In this document: one piece after another, positions 1-12,990 of the stretch
How positions within the stretch are numbered: the first letter of the stretch is position 1
Layout of the letters: the number at the start of each line of letters is the position of its first letter
Assembly: GCA_018873245.2 (NCBI GenBank)
Contig: JAEMBT020000001.1
Location: forward strand, 14,548,220 to 14,612,219
Length of the DNA stretch: 64,000 bases
Direction of reading: 5' to 3'
DNA from: Archegozetes longisetosus
Taxonomy: Eukaryota > Arthropoda > Arachnida > Sarcoptiformes > Trhypochthoniidae
Notes under the pieces: generated by a model
What the model saw: the letters and a program-made list of their open reading frames with translations, nothing else
What the model was told of the DNA's origin: nothing
The model's database searches: none
Program-made: the position numbers and the translations under genes

Positions 1-502
1 AAAATTGAACTGCAAGACTAACCATAAATAAAAGATACATATAAATATCAGAATTATAGAAATATTTGATTAGTTCTAACTAGTAAAAGTAGAAATAGAT
101 CTGAAAGAATGATATATAGCTAGCGAAAAAGAGTGATATAATGTGTGGCAATAATTTAATAGTTGAGTCCTATGAAACACATCTTATTAGCCCATTTCGC
201 ATGTCATCAATTTCCTGTGCAGATATCATCACCGACACAACTCATCCAACTGTTCAAACAGTCAGATGAATGCTTTTTCACTCAAATCAATGCTCCTTCA
301 CTGAAAATCAGTATTCAATACCTGACCCCATCCTTGGACATGAACATTCTGAACATCGGCTCCTCTTTAGACCATTAAGATTGGCGATGATATGACAACG
401 TGTTTAAATGATAATTTCTAAGAGTCGCTATCTCTGACGGCTTCAACTACTTTATGATTTAGGCCGCAAAGCATTTCTTTAAGCTATCTATTCGAGAAAA
501 TT

Positions 503-600
503 GAAATCTTGCTTAGAATTGAAATCTTGCTTAGAATTGAAATCTTGCTTAGAATTGCAATCTTGCTCAGAATAGTAATCTTACTCAGAACTGAAATCAT
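503..600. repeat. 18-bp tandem repeat, about 5.4 copies
   Basis: The unit is GAAATCTTGCTTAGAATT. The first three copies are near identical and the later ones diverge. No coding or regulatory role can be seen. Confidence 0.9.
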
Positions 601-1820
601 ACTGAAAAGCCAAACTTAATCATTGTACATATTTTTCTTCTTCTAAAACTCTATTCATTATTTCAAACATCGATCATCAATAATCATCGTCAAAATGTCT
701 CTATTTAGGAGTATTTTAATAGTAAACTCTTTTAATTTATTAAATATATTCGAAATGCTTTTTACGTTAGATAACTTGTTTCACAATCGATTAGTTATGC
801 AAATCAAGATAAGAATCAATTAAAGAAAGTGTATGACATTGTGCACAAGCAGTTAAGGAAATGGTTGAATAAATATAGGCAAATAAAACTTAATTTTTAT
901 TGCTGTATAATAAAATACAGTGCCACTACTCTAACCAAACTAAGTGATCAGATCAAATCTACATTCTCATTACAACTTACCTATCTTATATCGTTTTTAA
1001 TCTATATTTTCTGATTAATCTCTTCTGATAATTATTTAAATCAGTAATTAATTAGATTTTTATAATTTGATCAAGCTAAATGTAATTATTAAGTCAATGT
1101 TTGATGTTATTATTTATATATCAATGTTATTATTGTTAGTTTTAGTGATTATTTTATGTGACACTTCTAGTCGGCTGACTACTCAAATAATCAATCAATT
1201 GAACTGAGCAAATCAACTCAAGTTGTCTTGAAAATGTACAGAGCTTGTACGGTAGTTTCATACTTGACTCGTATCAGCTTAACTTACAACTTATTTTTAT
1301 TCTTATTAGAAATTTAGAAATTTACTCGTTTTTATATTTTCCTTATCTACTCCTTTTTGGTAATCTTTTTTCCTTGCTCTTTCTAAATAATTAGTCGTTG
1401 TAATTAAGCTTGAGTTTGATTTCTATATTTTTAATTATATTAATTTTCGTTTGTACTAAATCACACTTAGACCTCAGTCAAATTTAACTTCAATATCACA
1501 AACTTGACGCGTGTCATAACTCCATTAGCCAACTAAAACCACATCAAAGAGTTAAGAATGAATTAGAAAACAATTAGTAAATAGATTGGAAAATAGTAAT
1601 GTGTCGCAAGTATTTGAGTTATCAATGATTGAAACAGAAGTGATTTATCATTCATACCAAGTAATTATTATCATATGGTTCACAACTAATTAACTATCAA
1701 CCCAACACTAATTTTCATCTGTAATCATATAATTAATCACTTTACGGATAGTATTTTCTCTCACTACTAATTAAATAATTAGTTTTATGTTTCAGAACGT
1801 TATGAGTTGATTTGATGAAA

Positions 1821-1950
1821 GTTCAGTTGATTTCGAGAAAGCTCATTAGATTTTTAAAAAGTTCAATAGATTTTAAGAAAGTTCAGTTGATTTCAAGAAA
1901 GTTCAATTGATTTCAAGAAAGTTCAGTTGATTTCAAGAATGTTCGGTAGA
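1821..1950. repeat. 20-bp tandem repeat, about 6.5 copies
   Basis: The unit is GTTCAGTTGATTTCAAGAAA, repeating in exact 20-base register with point differences between copies. Confidence 0.9.
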
Positions 1951-2124
1951 TTATACTGTTAAAAACAAAACAAATTTAAAAATCAAGAATGCTTAAACTG
2001 ATTAGTAAGACAGATCGTTTGGTCGTGCTATAAAGTTCTATCTGTAGTGTTATAATTACAGATAGGACAGCAGCACTCTAAAGACTTATTTAAGATAAAA
2101 ATAAATTGTGCATCCATGAAATTT

Positions 2125-2146
2125 TCTCTCTCTCTCTCTCTCTCTC
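2125..2146. repeat. (TC)11 microsatellite
   Basis: Uninterrupted TC dinucleotides. Confidence 0.95.
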
Positions 2147-2735
2147 AAACTAGTGCTCGTATAAACTGATATGAATTTTTAAATTCTTTTTTTAAACCAA
2201 CAAAAAGTTTGTCATGAGTATGAGTGAAATATAAATGGTAAATTAGTTACAGTGTGACTTGAGATAATTTCAAAACTGTTAGCCCTGATTGAGTTGTATA
2301 CAAGGAAACTTGCTTGAAATGATTTTTTCATTTTAGATTTGAAAGGATTACATTACATATTTTAAAAACTCTATCTATATATAAATTTGTATTTATATGA
2401 AAAGCTAAGGGTTAACTAAACAATAGGACGAAAAGATTAAAGAAAGAGATATAAGAGCGAACTAAAACTAGAAAGGAGTAAGAGGTATGTTAGAACATAT
2501 TAAAGCTGGCAGTAAAGATATATAGAGAATGATAGTTAGAAATAATAGGTAGAATGAAAGAGATAGTATTTATAGTTGTCCAGTTTAAGTGCTAAACTAT
2601 TGTCAACTTTGATTGAAAAGTGTAATAAACATTTAAATAGTAAAAAGTTTAACTTAACTGCCATCACTACCTTAAAAGCTATTTCGTTCTCTAATTTACG
2701 GATCTTTCAGTCTCAAGGATTATTGCTTTACTCTT

Positions 2736-2737
<2 letters not shown>

Positions 2738-2799
<62 letters not shown>
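2738..2799. repeat. (TC)31 microsatellite
   Basis: Uninterrupted TC dinucleotides, one of several long TC/GA runs in the window. Confidence 0.95.
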
Positions 2800-2802
<3 letters not shown>

Positions 2803-4187
2803 TTTTACGATCATTCCTTTTGTCAATTGCTGTTTTACCAGAACTTTAGACCAAAATTCAACTCTAAAAAAGCGATATTATTCTCTAACTTATTTAACCT
2901 ATTAATGTGATTACATGAAGATTGCAGGCACAACTATTTGCCAACAGTTATTACCAAATGTTTCCGTCCCATTATTTTGTTTCCGTAAATATATCTTCTA
3001 TGCTTTAATTTTCTGAATACTGTTATGATATTTCAAGAATTTCAATCAATTACTTATGATCTACCAACTGGAGGGTAAAATTAAAAAAATTGGTAATCAT
3101 AAAAATTAACGGTAAGGCCTCTATAGTGCCGAATGAGTGCCATAAAGTTGTACACCTAAGATGATTTCTATTATAGGTAGCACTTTATGGCAATCACCTG
3201 ACTATATAGTAATTCTACTTTGAATACTAATGCTTTAATTGATCTAAATGTAAGATAGCTTATTAAGTGATTTTTGAAATTTTTTCTTTTAATTTTCATT
3301 TTTTAATATCACCTTTAGAAATATTCCGACTAATTAATACTATAAAAATTTAATCTGTAAGTGGGATAAACTTAATTCACTTATCTCATTGATTAATAAT
3401 TAAAACTACAATTTGAGTTCAAACTGAATTGATCTATACTATATACATTATCTATACTAGGTACATGTGTTATTATTTCTTATTCAATGTTATATGAAAT
3501 CATCTTTTGTTAGTAAAGATCTGTTTTAGGAAATAAATATAACTGAGAATTAAAAGTAGAATATATTTATAAGAAGCAAAAATAGTTATAAAGAAATTAT
3601 CATAATTAATGATAATGTTCATTTATGATTAAATTTAGAGATGAAAAGAGACCGCATCTAAATCAATTGCCAATCATATGTTAACACTGAATGCTAACCA
3701 ATGAAAACCTGTTTTCATCTTTATCTTACTAACTTTTTGATCACTTTATTAGTTCTTACTAAACTCTTTTCAATACATGTGACTTAAGAATTTCTAAAAA
3801 ATTTATAAAGAATTTCTAGAGAACATCTAAATAATTTTTAAATAACATATAGATAAGGTAAAAACGTCGGTATAAACTATTAAACTAAGAAAACAAAAAA
3901 ATATTAGTTAATCATATATGAATATCTTTAAAGATTTAGTTCAATGACAGTATAAGTTAGATTTAGTAGTGTATTTCTAATTGATTTCTATATAAAAGTC
4001 GGCTTATATGTCGGGTTGTGTTATAAAGCATAAATCAGCTCTATGTTAACAAATCTAGTCCCAAATCGACCCACAATTCAATTATTATTCGAATAAATTA
4101 TTCATGGCTAACATTCTCTGCTATTGCTAAGATTTTAATTATTTACATGTTTAAAGAGATTGGCGCCAGTACTCGATGCCTTAATAT

Positions 4188-4427
4188 AGCTATGTTCGCC
4201 ATTGGATTGGATTGCAAATACAGATTTTTGTTTTGTCTATTTTCTGCTCTTCAGTTTTATTCATAGAAGGTTGGATTATAAATCTTAATAAATCAGTTTT
4301 TTATGAAAATTATAAATTAATCTTGATTTCCATTTGTCTCGATCATCTTTTTAATCCTTCGAAAGTAAGACTAAATAAGTTTAGGATTGAAAAAAAGTGG
4401 ATCAATCCATGTCTGCGAACATAGTCT
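4188..4427. mobile_element. MITE-like element with inverted ends, copy 1
   Basis: The left end reads AGCTATGTTCGCC and the right end reads GCGAACATAGTCT, so CTATGTTCGC and GCGAACATAG are perfect inverted repeats about 240 bp apart. GGATTGGATTG follows the left end. A second element with the same ends lies at 23171-23418. There is no coding capacity beyond a 70-codon ORF without Met start, so a non-autonomous DNA transposon is the likeliest reading. No clear target-site duplication was found, and the superfamily is unassigned. Confidence 0.6.
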
Positions 4428-5572
4428 GACTTTTTTGTGTAAAATAGATATACAGCTAGTTTTTGGCACGTAAATCACTCGCTCTTTTTGGTTAACTTTT
4501 CTCTACTGTTTAACGCATTCTTAATAGACTTAATATAAACAGAGAAACAGACGACCAAAAAGGTTCCGAACAAAAATACGTTTCTACATATTTATATAAA
4601 ATATTAGTTTAGTTTTTCTTCCCTATTCCCGTTTTGAGTCTTACTTTAAGTATCTTTTTACTGTAAATTGATATCTCTTTCTTCAATTTCTATCTAAACA
4701 AACTCGACACTTCTTATATTTATTACTCAAGCTCGAAACTTATCCTAAATTTTACAATTTTAATTCAAATTATTTTAGAAATATTTTTGTCAATTTTAGT
4801 CAGGAAGAAGAAAACAGAACCAGTGCCTGGGCACCCCCAACTGAAACCCCCAACTCAAGTCTCTAACTAGACGCAAAAAGCTGTGTAGTTTTGAGTATGA
4901 AATTATTTTAATTTGTTATAATTACTATGTGAAGTAAATTACTGAACAATTGAAATTAAAATCTATAGCACAATAGATTTTAGTCAGAAAATTATAATTA
5001 GAGGTGATTAGTGCAGTTATCATCTCGAACTTTGATCTGAAAATTTTCTGGTTTCTCAGCTGAACAATCTACCCCGAACCGCATCTTTATACAAGAATAA
5101 GTTTTTACCATTAAGTAAAATAATGTTTTATAAAAGCATATATATAAAGTTAACATATTATAAATAAATAATAACAAGTAGAATAGGACTTAAATGGTTC
5201 AATAAACGACATATTTGCTAATTATTGATTTTATAGTGCAATAACAAACTGAGAATTAGATTGCAATTACTCTATGTTGTTTTATATATTAACAAATTGA
5301 AAAATTCTAATTCGATTATATTAAACTTGTAATTAACATAATATTTCACATAGTGCTATCATTTAAGAAACAATTGTTTCATATAATCGAATAAAATAAA
5401 ATTAATAATAAAATGAATAAAAGTAAACAGTAATAATACTTATAGAACATTAGATGTAGTATGCTTTAAGGACACGTTCACGACTATTTCTCTTTATCAT
5501 TTTCTATATCTGTTTACTTGTCAAACATGCTGGGCTTTAGTTAATAGATTTGAATCAACATTCAATTCTGAC

Positions 5573-5576
<4 letters not shown>

Positions 5577-5624
<48 letters not shown>
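5577..5624. repeat. (TC)24 microsatellite
   Basis: Uninterrupted TC dinucleotides. Confidence 0.95.
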
Positions 5625-5627
<3 letters not shown>

Positions 5628-8225
5628 CTTTATATTTTCTTTTATTTTATTTAATTCTTTCTTTCATTTACAATCTAGTACTTGCTCCTTTTTCTGAATA
5701 TTAATTAGATCTTTTTTAGCTTGGTCTCACGAGTCCAATCTTAGACTGATTGGTATTTTATGGAAAATTTAGATCTGTTCTTTTTGTATGCAGTGGCCAG
5801 ATCAAAAATTAATTAGGTATATATTTTCCTATTAAAACCTATTTACTATAATTTTAAATTTGAGCTATAGGGTATTTCTGCTTTTTTGTGGTATTTATAA
5901 AAGATTAGCAAAATTTCATATTAAAAATATACGAATTTTTTGTGTCGTTAGTGATAGGAATAAGTTGGAGGTGTGAGATTGAGGGTACCCAACCACTAAA
6001 AAGCCGATACTAGCTAGGCCACAATTAACGCAAGTAATTTTTGATTTACTAACAAATTAAACAACATGAAAAATGTGTTCGAAATAGTTGACTAGTATTT
6101 AGCTAGGTTTGCTCGAACGGTGTCTCCATCTATTGAATAAATATGTAGGCATAGTAAGATAGTCAAAGTTATTATGTTCTAAATGTTGTTTTAATTTGTT
6201 ATTTGATATATTATTTGATAGTTCTGTTATTAATCACAACAGACTGTTTTGTTTTTTATTACCAAATTTAACAATTAATCGTTTCTTATATTAGTCTGAT
6301 AGGGTTAGTTTATAGTCCGCTATAAACATATCAAAGTTAACTTAAAACTATTATTAAAATTGGTATTTATGAATAAGATAGCAAATAAGAAAAAGAAGTG
6401 ATAGTGCACAATATAGCCTAAAATATGATAAACATTCTAATCTATAAATACAACTTTTATTTAGTTACTATACCATAAAATCAATTGTACTGACAACATT
6501 ATGATTGGCTAATATTAAAATTAAATGAATAACTGTAATCAAGTTTATCATTTTGTCATACAGTATTTTATCAATTTAGTTCTATTTGCACAATTGCAGC
6601 ATTCCAAATTACTAACTAAATCATTTCTGATTGTTTTACTTTTCAACTAAATCTAACTGTGACTCTGCGTTTAGATTTAATTAGTAAGTACTAAATAGAA
6701 CAGATTTGCTCGTCATTAATAAATAATCATTATAAACAAAAGGTATATTAATGCATTTATATATGTTGTTTACAGTTACAACTCAAAAGTTCAAGTAAAC
6801 ATTTTAATCATCGATAATTTAACTGATCAGTTATTGCTAATAGTTTTGTTTGTTTCGTTTAGATTATTGCAATAGTTTTATCTGTTAGCAATTTGTTTTA
6901 CTATGAGTTTTCATAGTTTGTGTGTCATCTCATTGTCAACCACGCACTTTTTATATATACATTTGACAACTTAATAGTACGCTGTAGCAGTATAGCAGTT
7001 GCAGAATAATTGTTTCGTAAATCTTTCTCTGGTGCTAATTGATTAGTCTCTAAATTTCATTTTAGATTTGCTTCGATTACTGTACTCAATTATAAGTTTG
7101 TTCATATCTCAACATATAGTTTGATGGAAAGTATGCCATCGTAATGCATCACTTCTGGTTGCTATCAACAATTATTAAGCTTTTTTAGTATAAATGATTC
7201 ATTGCTTAAGTATGAAACAAGTCTATCACTAAATGTTTAGAAGATAGTCCTCATTAGAAATATGCTGAGTAAGCCAAATAAGTATTTAGGAAAAAAACCA
7301 GTTTTGAAAATGTAAAAAAGCAGTTTAATAGATTTTAAATTTCATACTTTTAATCTAAGGAATATTCCTGTTGTCCTTGTCGTATCTACTAAATCCTATC
7401 GTACCAGGTCATTAATTCAATGATAAAAGTTTAGAAACTAAAATGTTAGCTCAAGTATTTAGATGCTTTACGCGATGAATAATTGATGATAAATATTTAC
7501 ATCAATACTTCACAGTGTGAAGTTCACACTAAATTCATATAATGGGTTCAAATATTTTTTATCTCAAAGTAGCTGATCTCATGTAAAAAAGTTTTGTTAG
7601 TAACGTGATGTCCTCTGTCGGTTAGTATTAGAGTGAAAAACATATGTTGACTAAAAAACAAAGTACAGTTAAAAATAAATTTATGATTGGTGACAACCAA
7701 AGTAAAGTGATGCAAAGGGATGCATCTAAAGGGTATATTAGTATATTTATTTGAGTAGATTAAGTATACTATATATACTATGTACTGTATTAATAGTCAA
7801 TAGTGCATGTAAGCAAATATGCCCTAAAAGCATATAAACCAGCTCTTCATCAGCTGCTCTCGTCGATTATTTAGCTTAAGAGTGTATTTATGAAATGGTA
7901 AATAAATAATTATCTCAATACAAATGTGCGCTCATATGGAGTAATAAATAGAAATAGAAGAGTCATGATTAGTTTGAAATGAAAAATTAAATCTAATTAT
8001 TGTTGCCATCAGTCAGTCAGTGATTGTTAGTAGAAAGTAAATGTTTAATTGTTTCCTTGTTTTTTTTAGTTCGTTTATGTGTCTAATAAGTCGTCTGTTT
8101 GGAGAGTATTCGTACGAATATTGAGGAGAGTAACTCATAAACAAGACAATCAACAATAATAAGAGTGATAATAATAATAAATAATAATAAATAATAATAA
8201 AGAGAAGAAGAAGAAAAAGAAGAAA

Positions 8226-8538
8226 ATGAAGAATATATTAAAATACATACTAAAAAATATAATGTTTACATGGTTCATAATTAAAATAATGATTAACTTA
8301 GTGGCAAACGAGCAACTAATATACAGAAACAACAACAAGATAGAAGGTGATAACATGAACAAGATAATAGATATAAATGACAATTCATTTAGAACTACTT
8401 CAATTGATCCCAATTATGATCAACATCTGTATTATAGTGATCGTTATTATAGATCTCAACTTTCTAAACGTTCCAATGATAAGTTAACTGGTGTTAGTAT
8501 GCTTCATACAAATCAATATGTAATCAAGGATCAATTAA

Positions 8539-8578
<40 letters not shown>

Positions 8579-9089
8579 CAACATCAACATCAACATTAAC
8601 AACAAGTTGACAGTAAATTGTAGTAAATTATTAATGGGACAATACAGTTGTTTACCACCAGTAATAGACGTATCAACACAACAACCATACGGATGTTCGA
8701 AAGATAATAAAGCAGAAATAAACTGTACACTAAGTGAAGGACTAATATGTTCAGATACAAAAGAAAACAGATTTAAAATGTTGACGGATTGTATGCATAC
8801 GAATGGTTATTCATACGAGACAGCACTGCTACTATCAATATTCCTAGGAATGTTTGGAGCAGATAGATTTTACTTAGGCTACCCAGGAATAGGATTATTA
8901 AAATTTTCAACATTAGGTTTTTTATTTTTAGGACAACTAGTTGATATTATACTAATTGCTATGCAGATTGTTAGACCTGCTGATGGCTCTTACTATGTGA
9001 TCAAATATTTTGGTCCTAAGTTACATATTGTTTCTTTTGATAATTCTACTCATTTTCTTTCTAGTTATCATTATAGATATGTTACTTGA
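8226..9089 (+). CDS. TM2D1: TM2 domain-containing protein, TM2D1 type
   Basis: Single-exon 287-aa protein. A hydrophobic N-terminus (about residues 9-27) looks like a signal peptide. It is followed by a low-complexity Asn-rich stretch with a pure Asn run at 106-119. Residues 131-189 form a Cys-containing extracellular region (spaced Cys at NCSK, YSCLPP, YGCSK, INCT, ICSD, DCMH). Then come two membrane segments (about 199-217 and 222-249) joined by the conserved GADRFYLGYP loop with the DRF motif, and a short tail beginning PADGSYYVIKYFG. The VNC..L..GQY.C..P spacing and the tail fit TM2D1 (fly biscotti) better than TM2D2 or TM2D3. In animals these are small two-pass proteins; links to Notch signalling come from work on the fly family, not from this sequence. 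The start is the first ATG after a stop-containing purine-rich leader; a second in-frame ATG at 8262 would also keep a signal peptide. The lack of introns contrasts with the other genes here. Confidence 0.92.
8541..8573 (+). repeat. (AAT)11 inside the TM2D1 coding region
   Basis: Eleven AAT codons followed by AAC codons encode 14 consecutive Asn (residues 106-119). The repeat lies in the linker between signal peptide and Cys-rich region, where length change should be tolerated. Confidence 0.95.
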
Positions 9090-9124
9090 CTTTTAGTTTG
9101 TTAATCATTTTCCTTTCTCTTTTT

Positions 9125-9130
9125 AATAAA
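9125..9130 (+). terminator. Poly(A) signal of TM2D1
   Basis: AATAAA lies 35 bases after the TM2D1 stop, in a T-rich region. Confidence 0.7.
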
Positions 9131-10470
9131 TACTATTCTCTAATTGCTACTCATTTTTAATTATATAATTATTTCTAATTATATCATTCAATTATTTATT
9201 TGATAATTTACATTAAATAATGAACTTTTTATTGTTTCTTTCATTAATCTTATTGAATTAATTGATATTTTCTCAGAAGTGCTAACAGATCTGGTTCGTG
9301 AACTAATGATAGCTATTTGAAGATAATTTTGCCATGCTTGGTTTTAGTGACAAATTGGGATTTCGTAATAAAGACAAATGGTTTGACTAGCTTTGATTTG
9401 AAACGTAAAGCATTATATTTTCATAGACAGAAACATAAGCTCATACATAAGATCATACATTAAATCAATGAATCTCGTAGAAGGTGTAAAGAAAATGAAG
9501 ATAGAAGATAATAAACTTGTTGGAATAGAAGTAAAAATAGAAAATAATGGATACAAACGTCTATAAAAAGAGTCGTAAAGTGTCGCAAACATGTATAGTT
9601 GAGTTGTTTATAGTTATGTAAAATATTTCTGACAAAGTTGCACGTAAACAATCAGTAGAGATCTTTATTTATAATACCTAAAACTTTTCTTATTTCTACT
9701 AACTAGTACTGTTTCTCTTTTCTTTCTGGTGAGTCAATTGTTTTTTATAGTTTTAGACTACTCTAGTGCTTGTTATGTTAGTTAATAATTAATGAGAACC
9801 TATGTTTTTGTCATCAAGATTATGGTCAGTAGTTATATAAAAACAATGAGATAGTGTGAACAGGAATCGTGAAAACCAGGCATATGTTGAACAAACTCTC
9901 AATTATACTGTAAAGATAAATAATGGTTTACAATGTATAGATAGAAGAGAGCGAGAGAGCGAGAGAGTGATAGTTGTATTGCATGACGACATAATGCAAA
10001 TCAACTTTAGGCACAACTTCAATATGTTTACTGTATGTTCTATGTGCCCTTTGAGTATTACCGTTAGCTGCTAGTTTATATCAGTTCTCTATTCAATCAA
10101 TAAATTGTAAGAGAGAACTCATCTCAGAGATGGAGAGAGAGAACGAGAGAGAGTGTGTGTGTGTGTGTGTGAGCCTAAAGAGCATTGCATAAGATTTGAG
10201 TTAGTAGAAAGTTTGATAACTATTATACTTATGGTGTGTCGTTCTCATGGAATATATCTGATGCGCGTTGACTCGTTTTATCATAGCTTAGTATTGAGAT
10301 CTAACAATTTGTTTCCTCTAGTTTTATTGTTGAGAAGTAGCTCTTTTCTCTACATTCTTATAATCAAATTAAGCTTTTCCTTCAGATATTCATTTATATT
10401 AATTTCACTATTTTTGATAACTCCGGAAATTTGTTTATCAAACTGTTATATCTAAAAGATTTGATTGTTG

Positions 10471-10502
<32 letters not shown>

Positions 10503-12990
10503 CCACTAAATGTTTCCTTTGATTTAATCTAAAATACAATTAGAAATTAATATAAGTTTACAAAGTGATGTTAATTATGTTCTACTTGTAACTTCTAAAT
10601 GAAAGGCTAGCAATTGATTGAAAGAAATATTAGGTACCTGAAAAGGGAGTTCCAAACGTTTCTATTCTCTCAGTTGTCTATTCTTGTAGAAGGACCACTA
10701 GAAAAACTAGACTCATTTTATCTTCTCTTTCTTCCTTTCGTTCTCTTCAAATTCTTTCTCTATTTGACAAAATGCTATTTTTTTGGTCAATTGTTAACAT
10801 TTAGTCGAGAATTTGTTACCCAAAAAGGTTTAAATAAAGTTACCTAAACGTTAGGTTGTTTTGAAAAATAAGCACAAGCTTTGAAATAGTTAAATAAAAG
10901 CTGTATCAGATGAGAAAACAGTTATTGAAACAAAGAATAACTTTAAAATATAATATTTGATGTAGAAGAAAAAATCAAACTTATATAAGCTTTACTTGTT
11001 TCTAAGAATCGATCAATCTAAGAATCCACCAGTCTAAGAATCCATCAGTCTATGATTCCATCTATTTTATTTGCTATCTAATGAAAGCGACAACTCACAT
11101 TATTATTGTTAGCTTTACTTCTTATTTCTATATATATATATATAATAACTACACTATTTGACCACCATCTCTGGACACTTCAAACGAATTATAGTTATTA
11201 TTTTCTTCAATATTGCTTCAGTTGCTCAGCAAAACGAAAATGATTATAGAAAACAAGAAAAGTTACGAATACATCTTCCTTGCAACATTAACGGTGTAAT
11301 TTGATCTACTTTACTGAACTTTTTCTCTACTTATCCCTAAGCTTTTTCTACATTTTCCCAATCGAACTCTCATTAATAGATGTAATTGTATATAAAAGAT
11401 GAGTAAGAATTAAAGCATGAACTGAAATGTCTAGTAAATTAACTAGAATTAATAGAATTGGTTAATATGTATTTTAGCAAGTAACTCACATACAAAACTG
11501 AGAAGTGAACAAATTAATAGTAAAGAGAAAATCAAATGGAATCAGCAAACATTGAAAGAAATGAAGTCACAATTCAAGTGCTCACTACTATAGCAGGCAT
11601 TCAGTTGAGTCTCAGTTCAGTTTTAGTTCAGTTTTAGTTCAGTTTCTATTATATTAACCTGTGATTTGAAGTGGTGCTTTTTCAATAGATCAACACTTTT
11701 AACATGTGCCTAAAATAGAAATTAATAATAAAAGAGAAAATATATGAATTTATCTAAAAGACGAATACTATAGATGTTTAAAACGTTTAAACCACGTAAC
11801 ACGTAGCTATTGATGAAGTAAATAACTTGAATTCTTTCAACTTCAATCAATAGTTGATTCAAACTATCAGCTTAATTGGTTTTAGCTTTTAGGTTTGGTT
11901 AGGTTAACTTGTTTTAATTGTTACTAACTCTTCTTTGCTTCTAATTAACTTCTTCTTTACTCTGTATTATACTTAGATTTTAGTTTTTCAATTAGTTTCT
12001 TGCTTTTAACCAATCTAATAAATTTTCATAGTTTTGTTTTGAATCTTCTGCATAGCGAACGCTTTTACTGGTAGTCAACATATATGATGATATATGGCTT
12101 GTGCTCACTTGTAAAATGTACAGAAAATTTGATAAATTTCTATATTGATTATCATCAAAATAGTTGATAAGAATATTACATTGAGAAGAATTGATATCTA
12201 AATTTAGAATATTCAAAGTGATTTGTTCCGAAGTTAGATAGAGAAAATATGTAATAAATAAAACGTCTAACAACCATAAATAACAGATAGATGGATAATA
12301 TATTTGAATAGTTGAAAAGTAGAATTTCACTTTAAACTTTATTATCAATACTATTGAGATTGAGATTGAGATTGAGATCGTAACTATTTGGTCTATATAG
12401 TAAGGTAGATTTAAGTAAGGTACTTTATAGATTAAAGTAAAATAGTGGAAGAAAACTATACGAATAAGGTTGAATGTTTAGGAAGTGTAGTAAATATTTG
12501 GTCATATATGACATATACGAGAAATATATAAATATGAGAAAATATGTTAGTGTAGTATGAAAATAAGTATTTTTGTGCAACCATTAGACTGTCAGAAGAG
12601 AAGATTGATATACTGTGTATTGCGTTATTTTAAATTATTAAAAATCCTTATAAACCAAAAGCAAAAGTTCAATACAAACTGAACAGTAGAGAACGTTAAA
12701 GGTAGTTTTGATAAGAATAATATTGATCTGCGCGTAACGTATAGAATCATTCTGGTCATAGCTATCGCGCATAACAACATGGGAGAAATCCTTAGCGATA
12801 AATACAACAACATTTCAGGCTACACATCACAAGCAGTGGTTAGCTTACATCTCAGATACTGCTCCACTCTGCCAGACCTCCAGCTAACACATATCACAAC
12901 TATGTTTGCATATCATCCTAACTACTGTCTAATCATAATGGATCGGCTAACTGTTGATATTTGATTCGTTGTTTGAGGACAGTTCCTGAA
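9131..12990. other. Intergenic region and probable 5' end of whirlin
   Basis: No confident gene. It holds GT/GA and (ATT)n simple repeats (about 10149-10170 and 10474-10502) and a GAGATT run near 12354-12379. From about 12730 base composition becomes richer in GC. Just before 12978 two possible branch sites (CTAAC) and a T-rich tract precede AG, so the first whirlin exon given here may be internal. A minus-strand open frame at 11992-12348 is discussed under findings. Confidence 0.5.

Larger units (their letters stand above)
1..8149. other. Gene-poor AT-rich flank
   Basis: No ORF here has recognisable protein character, and all ORFs are under about 90 codons. The stretch holds several (TC)n runs, two short tandem arrays, one inverted-repeat element at 4188-4427 and a C-rich scrap near 4821. 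The last 60 bases before the TM2D1 start are AAT-rich and then purine-rich and are probably its 5' leader. A promoter cannot be picked out by eye. Confidence 0.6.

Noticed and set aside
12779-12964. Frame starting MGEILSDKYNN as whirlin exon 1
   Set aside because: It ends in a stop and offers no donor whose phase matches either acceptor before the next exon; composition alone is not enough.
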